Shown here one piece after another: positions 58,367 to 64,000 of a stretch of DNA of 64,000 nucleotides (positions are counted from its first letter, which is position 1; each line of letters begins with the position of its first letter). Origin of the DNA: Typha latifolia. Taxonomy: Eukaryota > Streptophyta > Magnoliopsida > Poales > Typhaceae. The translations under genes and the position numbers were made by a program. The notes beneath the pieces were generated by a model. It saw only the letters and a program-made list of their open reading frames with translations. It was not told where the DNA came from and did no database searches. The stretch is from assembly GCA_019914945.1 (NCBI GenBank), contig CM034100.1, positions 8,009,096-8,073,095 on the forward strand. The letters run 5' to 3'.

Positions 58367-59093
58367 ATGAATATTATAGGAATCAGTCCGCACAACTGGG
58401 GGAAAATATTTGTCAGATATTCTCCGGTAGTTAGAAAATTACGAATCCAGTTAGATCCATAACTTCATGATCTACAACTTTTGTATTTACACCCTTCACA
58501 TATTCGAACTGTAGATGAAGGAGTGGATGTTAGGGTTATGGATGTGTATGGAGATGAAGGAGGATTGTGGAAGTGGTTAAAGAACGTAGACGAAGGGAAT
58601 GAAGTGGTCGAGATCCTAAAGAAGAGGGGTGGCTCAAGAGTCGAGGGAGATTAGAAGTTAGGAGAAGCCTTGCCAACGGTAGAGGTGGAAGGATGTTGAA
58701 GAGGGAGGAAGGAGAAGTCTAGAGAGAAGATAAGAGGCAAGAATTCAATAATTCAATTGCATAATGAATTTGGCTGCCATCCACATATATATAGAGGCTA
58801 GCCAACAAGTCCTAAAATAATATGAAACCCTACTTCTAGAGGATTCCCGTCGATCGCGTTCGAACACGCCCAATCGCGTTTGAACGCACCAAAACACATT
58901 CTCTGTAAGTGTGAACTCGATGTAGGCGTTCGAACGTACAATATACATTCTCTGTATTTGTGAATTTGATGCGGGCGTTCGCAAGGGCGCTCGAACGTAA
59001 CCCCTCATGCGTTTGAACACAGCCTACAGAAATTTTATTTTAATAAAAATAAACACCAAATGCAATAATAAAAGATCCTATCTAAGTGTATCA
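58367..59093 (-). mobile_element. 3' LTR of B1
   Basis: Matches 63925-64000 at its left part (GAATCAGTCC, AATATTTGTCAGA) and ends AGTGTATCA at 59093. The first 60 or so bases of U5 are lost. TTCGAA module at 58850-59020, TATA context ATATATATAGAGGCTAGCC at about 58785. Confidence 0.9.
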
Positions 59094-59113
59094 GCCCACC
59101 ACGCTTTCCCCAC
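59094..59113 (-). other. Polypurine tract of B1
   Basis: The minus strand reads GGGGAAAGCGTGGTGGGC immediately before the LTR. The same position in other family B copies reads GGGGGAAGCGTGGTGGGC. This is the plus-strand primer site for reverse transcription. Confidence 0.7.
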
Positions 59114-60360
59114 CTTGCCCTCAAGGTGAAAAGTCGAGGAAACGCTCTAAGATATCAGTCTCCAACTCCCATATCGCCTCATCGGATGGCTTGCCAAGCC
59201 ACTCAGCTAGAATCTTCATCTCCAATCTGGTACCATGTCATCGTGGGCGTCTAGCAAGTACTCGAACTGGCTCTATGATCTCTATCTCCTCCAATGGCTC
59301 CAGTAGAACCGATCCAACAATCTCATGATCTCTAATGCACTCTCTCAACAATGAAACATGAAAAATAGGATGCACTCTCGACCTCTCTAGCAGCTCCAAA
59401 CAATATGCAACTGGACCAATATGCTCTGAAACCCAAAACGGACCAAAGTAGCGATGTGCTAACTTTTGGTTACGCATCGGATGTAAGGTCACCTGTCGAT
59501 ATGGCTGCACTCTTACAAACACCCAACTGCCGATGTCGAGCTCCTGCTCCCTGTGGCTACGATCATAAACTTGCTTCATGCAGTTTTGAGCAAGTTTAAG
59601 ATGAGCACACAACCTCCTCAATGTGGCGTCTCTATCCATCAAAGCTAAGTCCACCTCAAATCATAAGCATTGTAATGTCGGAGCCGTGCGTCCATACACC
59701 ACCTCAAATGGAGTCATGCCAATGTTGCTATGGTAGGCGGTGTTATAAGACTACTCCGCCCATAGTAAGAACTCCAACCATCGTCTCAGCATATCTCTAA
59801 CAAAGCACATCAAGTATTGCTCAATGCCTCGATTAACCACCTCGATTTGGCCATCCGTCTGCGGATGGTAGGCCGAATTGAAGTTCATTCGAGTCCTCTA
59901 CAATCTGAAAAACTCAGTCTAAAAGTCACTCATAAATACACGATTACGATCCGAGACAATCGTACATGGCATGCCATGTAACCGAGCAACATCTTTAACA
60001 AAAATTTCAGCCACCGACTTGGCTGAAAACAGATGTAATAATGCCGAAAAGTGCGCATACTTGCTCAATCTATCAACCACCATAAAGATAACAGAATAAC
60101 TACGTACCAGTGGAAGACCCTCTATAGAATCCATAGAAATATCTTCCCAAACACGGTCCGGTATAGGTAAAGGCTGTAGTAATCCGGCCGGTTTTAATGT
60201 GCCTTAGCCCTTTGACAGACTTTGCAAGCACGGACAAAACTCCTCACATCCCGTCTCAATCCTAGCCATGTGCAACTCTGAGATATCCTCCTATATGTCC
60301 TCAAGACACCCTCATGACGAGCCTCTAGAGTATGGTGAAAGTGCTCCAATAATTTCTACT
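59114..60360 (-). pseudogene. Integrase and chromodomain of B1
   Basis: Integrase core: MDSIEGLPLVRSYS (60134 down), KYAHFSALLHLFSAK, DVARLHGMPCTIVSDRNRVF, and a VVNRGIEQYL-type stretch near 59830. C-terminal part 59654-59238 (NQKLAHRYFGPFWVSEHIG, VHPIFHVSLLREC). The chromodomain part lies below 59237. The D, D and E positions are recognisable, but stops and frameshifts divide the frame. Confidence 0.85.
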
Positions 60361-61141
60361 GCAATCTATCATTTGCAAGCACTCGAATGCATCCGCGGTC
60401 TAGCAGTAAACTGCCTCGATTTTCCAACTCTAGATGGCGCTCTGGATCATCCATCACCTCCTGCAACAACATCAAAATATCTGGGTCAGATGTACATGCA
60501 TACCTTAGCTCGTCAAGGAAGGGAAAGGTAGGAGATGAATAAGCTGCAAGCTCGGCAGTATCGGGTTGGCGTGATAGTGTATTCACCGCACTATTTTCCG
60601 TTCACTTCTTGTATTGGATTTCATAATCATACCCCAGCAATTTTGTGACCCATCGTTGCTGTGCTGGAGTATGTATGCGCTGTCCCATAAAGTATGGAAG
60701 GCTTCTTTGATCAGTTCGGATAATGAATCATCTACCGATCAAATAAGGTATCCACTTTGTCACCGTATACAGAATTGCCAACATCTCTCTCTTATAAGTC
60801 GATAATTGCTGAGATTTATATGACAAAGCCTTACTAAGAAAGGCTATGGGATGTCCTCCTTGCATTAGTACAGCTCTTATGCCAACACCCGATGCATCAC
60901 ATTCCACAATGAACTCTTTGGTGAAGTTCGGTAGCGCTAGAACGGGTGTCGTCGTCATTGCTATTTTTAGTTTTTCGAAGGCTGAAGTGGCTTCATCCGT
61001 CAATCTAAAAGAGTCCTTCGATAAATAAGTGAGAGGAGCAGCGATCTTGCTATATCTGGCAATGAAGCATTGATAATATCCGGTCAGCCCTAAAAATCCT
61101 CTCAATCCGGTGGTAGTAGTAGGAATAGGCCAAGCGGTCAT
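60361..61141 (-). pseudogene. RNase H and linker of B1
   Basis: 61141-60728: end of reverse transcriptase (PIPTTTTGLRGFLGLTGYYQ) and RNase H (FIVECDASGVGIRAVLMQGG, LSKALSYKSQQLSTYKREML). Linker to integrase 60586-60361 (PDILMLLQEVMDDPERHLEL, LLLDRGCIRVL). About 100 bp between reverse transcriptase and this block (near 61141-61165) is lost compared with B2. Confidence 0.85.
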
Positions 61142-61810
61142 ATATGCAACCTTATAGGTATTTTGACTTTTTGATCTTCAATTGGTTTTACTTCAACAAA
61201 TTCAGCACGTCCTCCAAATGCCTCCAATGCTCCAATTCAGTCCTGCTATACACCAAAATGTCGTCAAAAAATACCAAGACATACCTTCGCAAGAGAAGCC
61301 GAAATGTATCATTCATGAAGCCTCGAAAGGTAGTTGGAGCATTAGTGAGACCAAAATGCATCACTCGGAACTCATAATGCCCATTCGGAGTTTGAAATAT
61401 AGTTTTGTGCACATCCGCGGGTGAACTCTAATTTGATGATACCCGGCCATCAAGTCAAGTTTACTAAATATAGTCGCCCCTGCAAGCTCATTCAGCAACT
61501 CTTCGATAACTGGAATGGGATACCAGTCCTTGACGATAATGGCATTTAGTGCCCGATAGTCGACACAAAAATGCCATGTCCCATCCCTTTTTAGCACCAA
61601 TAGCATGGGGGATGAGTATGAGCTATGACTTAGTTGAATGAGGTCTTGCTCCAACATCTCGGCAACCATCCTTGAGATAACTTCTTTTTGCACATGTGAA
61701 TACCGATATGGCCTCACGAGCGCCGGCGCAGCCCCGGGTACAATCTCTTTGCGATAGTCCGCTGCTCTCCTCGGTGGCAACTCCTATGGCTCCTCAAACA
61801 GTCCAAAAAA
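61142..61810 (-). pseudogene. Reverse transcriptase of B1
   Basis: Most complete reverse transcriptase in the window: RDGTWHFCVDYRALNAIIVK, PIPVIEELLNELAGATIFSK followed by LDLMAGYHQIRVHP, GLTNAPTTF and VFFDDILVYS. All three catalytic aspartates (LDL; FFDD) are present, but the frame shifts between 61361 and 61412. Confidence 0.9.
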
Positions 61811-63840
61811 GTTATCTAATAAATTAGACAATTCGATGGTAGTACATGAACTCGTTTGAGGTTCATCTCCTATTGGTCCTTATTGAAGAAGATAGTCCAA
61901 ATCATACGCATAAGGCAGCCCCATTATAGGCTGCATCGCAGGAATCGGTGAAGACCAAACACCATCAAGCTGCACATCTTTGTTTTCCTATTTATATTTC
62001 ATCCACATGCTCCGGAAATCAAATGTGACGGCTCCCAAACTCTGTAACCACTGAGCACCAAGGACAAAGTCCACTCCTTACAATGCGAACGGATACAAGT
62101 CCACAATAATGTTGTATCCTTGCACCCATATACCGACCTGGCTACACAAAGCTCTCTGCCTTAAGCTTCGTGACGTCTCCAATAGCAACGTCAAATCCCG
62201 TGGTCGGTTCGACATCCAAACCCAATCTCCTCACTAATCTCTCATCTAGAAAGTTATGTGTACTCCCCGAATCAATGAGGATGTGCACACAATGCTTTCA
62301 AACGAGTCCATCTACTCGTAACATCCTCGCCGCAGAAGTACCCGAATATGCTTGCATCGATATTTTAGCTTGGATATCGTCCACCACGCTCTCCTCAACG
62401 GTCTCCTCATGGACCTTCTCTGGACACTCTTCATCATCAACAACCTCATCATCCTCCTCAATACTGTCGATAAGCATCACACTTCCGATCGGTTTAGAAC
62501 ACCGATGACCGGGGGTGAAACGCTCATCACATCGAAAGCAAAGTCCCTTCGCTCTTCGCTCCTCCACCTGGGCGGGTGTGAGAGTTCGAACGGGGGGTCT
62601 TGTGCCTCCTCTAACATCGGAAGAAGGTCTCAAAGGTGGTCGTGGTCTAGTACTTGCAGCCGCTATTTTTTAAATCGCAGAATTTCCAGCTAACGTTCTA
62701 GGTGCAAACCACCCAACTCGGTTGCCCCAATTTATTTTCGCTACCATCTTTAGAACTCTATGCTTTTGTTCCATCCTCACGGCCTTCTCAAAGGCCTCCT
62801 CAAGAGTAGTAGGACATAGAGCACGAACATCCGCTTGTATCTCATCTCGCAGCCCTAAAATAAATGTACTCATCAATGTCGGTTCGGGCTAAGGTGGCTC
62901 ACAACGACTACTAACTCTCTCAAACTCTGCTTAGTACTCCAATACGGTCGTCCTTTGAACCATCTTGCTTAATGTGGCAGCAAAATCCTCATATGCCGTT
63001 ATCTCAAATCTGCGTGTAATCCTCTTACAAAAAGTAGCCCATCCTGTAAATCCACCACCACGAATAATCGATCTATACCAATGCAATACCGTTCCTTGGA
63101 GGTGAAAGCTTGCCATATAGACTTTTGCATCTTCCGTTGTACCTTGATAATCAAAATATTGTTTAACTTGAAACACCCAATCCGTTGGATCACTACCTTA
63201 GAATTTTGTAAAGTTCAAGCATGCGGTTCTCCCCCGAATAGCATTGTCGGGTTCGCGAAAGATCCTTGGTTCAGGTCTAAACATTTTTGCATGTTGATCA
63301 CCTTCTCTAAATCCTCGAGCACATACATCACCATCTCCATAGGGATCAACCTCATCCTCATAGTGCCAATCCTCCTTATCGACGAAACGCACTGATGCCG
63401 CATGCCTCTCGGGTTCCACCACCGTCGGTCTTGGATTTTGTAACAGAGGTGGGGGATAATGTGAAGGCATAGGTAGAAAGGGATCATTGACACTCATATG
63501 ACGCACCTTGGCCTATGGGGTATCGGTTCTATAGGGTCCTACCGTTGGTCCATCTTGAAACTCCGTTCGTCATCGAGGAGATGACGAACCTAATCGATTC
63601 ACGACATATTCCTTGAATTCATTGTGATCCTTTTATATATTGTCAACTCTATGCAACAATGTTTGGAACATGCCCCTTAGGTCATCCATATTCGAACCCA
63701 TAGACGTTGGTTGCCTCGGTCCTGCCGTGGTCGCTCCAAAGGAATCAGCCTCACGGTTAGGATCATCGTGCATTGAGTCCTCCCATGTCGGTGTGCTCTC
63801 CATAGGTCTTCTTGTTGATGTCATCTTCCTTATTTCAACC
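61811..63840 (-). pseudogene. Gag-protease of B1
   Basis: Gag starts near 63824 (MTSTRRPMESTPTWEDSMHD). Gag domain blocks: 63506-63198, 63176-62931 (FDYQGTTEDAKVYMASFHLQ), 62876-62670 (DEIQADVRALCPTTLEEAFE). Zinc knuckle CFRCDERFTPGHRCSKP (62633-62500). Protease LIDSGSTHNF (about 62265). Stops at 62298-62300, 62078-62080 and 61988-61990 and an extra T near 62150 match those of B2. Confidence 0.85.
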
Positions 63841-63865
63841 ATTAATAAAGGTTTGAGGTTCACCT

Positions 63866-63878
63866 GCTCTGATACCAA
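63866..63878 (-). other. Primer-binding site of B1
   Basis: The minus strand reads TTGGTATCAGAGC, the initiator Met tRNA complement, one base from the LTR at 63880. Confidence 0.85.
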
Positions 63879-63879
63879 T

Positions 63880-64000
63880 TGATAGGTTCTTGAATCAAAG
63901 ATAGGCTACGCAACTATTCCTTCAAGATCTGAATGTATTATAAGAATCAGTCCATGCAATCGTGGAAAAATATTTGTCAGACATTCCCCGATAGTTAGAA
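63880..64000 (-). mobile_element. 5' LTR of B1, cut by the window end
   Basis: Starts TGATAGGTTC and matches the 3' LTR from 58367 onward. The rest lies beyond 64000. Confidence 0.85.

Noticed and set aside
1730..59020. TTCGAA clusters as heat-shock elements
   Set aside because: Heat-shock elements need nGAAnnTTCnnGAAn spacing; here TTC and GAA are directly joined, so the match is only partial.
31582..63840. Endogenous pararetrovirus (caulimovirid) origin of the reverse transcriptase and gag-like frames
   Set aside because: Integrase, chromodomain, LTRs with TG/CA ends and 5-bp target duplications are present; no movement-protein or viral coat motifs were seen.

Overview
The window is nuclear DNA of a flowering plant. 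It has split genes, a plant-type MAP kinase kinase kinase, and LTR retrotransposons with chromodomains and initiator-Met-tRNA primer sites. The species cannot be named from the sequence. Only two ordinary host genes are visible: the last two exons of an unnamed conserved plant protein at 2-366 (+), and an intact single-exon MAPKKK17/18-like kinase at 17168-18520 (-) with a TATA box and two ABA-type ACGT elements upstream. Almost everything else is nested, mostly broken transposable-element sequence.

I use working names for the elements. Family A is a Ty3/gypsy chromovirus whose LTR runs TGATACGAT...ATCGTATCA. Copies are A3 (1480-7147, -), A4 (7148-9677, -), A1 (30287-35256, -) and A2 (37391-46782, +). 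Family B is a second chromovirus with LTR TGATACAC...TATCA. Copies are B3 (21145-23615), solo LTRs B4 (23748-24637) and 45212-46065, fragments at 25115-27783 and 36233-37162, B2 (46954-52469) and B1 (58367-64000). Family C is a SIRE/copia-like non-autonomous element (solo LTR 3529-4450; full copy 40163-44540). Family D is a group of large LTRs opening TGTAACACCC (1973-4877, 9678-11931, 27784-29791, 29792-30286 with 35257-36232, and 55579-57869). Six insertions can be delimited to the base. Five have identical target-site duplications: CATGT, AATAT, CAAAA, CAAGG and TGAAG. The sixth, at 45212-46065, has ATTAC/ATTCT, each one change from the uninterrupted ATTCC.

Layout: 1-366 gene end; 1.5-9.7 kb A and C elements nested in and around D; 9.7-16.2 kb D LTR, a pair of 475-bp direct repeats and an LTR-like block; 16.2-19 kb the MAPKKK island; 20.9-27.8 kb B elements; 27.8-36.2 kb D elements split by A1; 37.2-53.1 kb a 96-bp tandem repeat interrupted by A2 (itself carrying C and a solo B LTR) and by B2; 53.1-58.3 kb a 198-bp tandem repeat and a decayed Ulp1-type protease gene split by a D solo LTR; 58.4-64 kb the most complete B element.

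The most unusual signal is a palindrome-rich module (core GCGTTCGAACGC, alternating with GTTCGCAC...AGAGAACGC-like words). It sits just upstream of the TATA box in LTRs of at least four otherwise different element types. One B copy (B2) has lost it by replacement of its upstream promoter half. Other notable points: A1 and A2 share an RT/RNase H deletion while keeping integrase; B1 and B2 share the same set of protease lesions; and LTR tails contain tandem primer-binding-site-like units.
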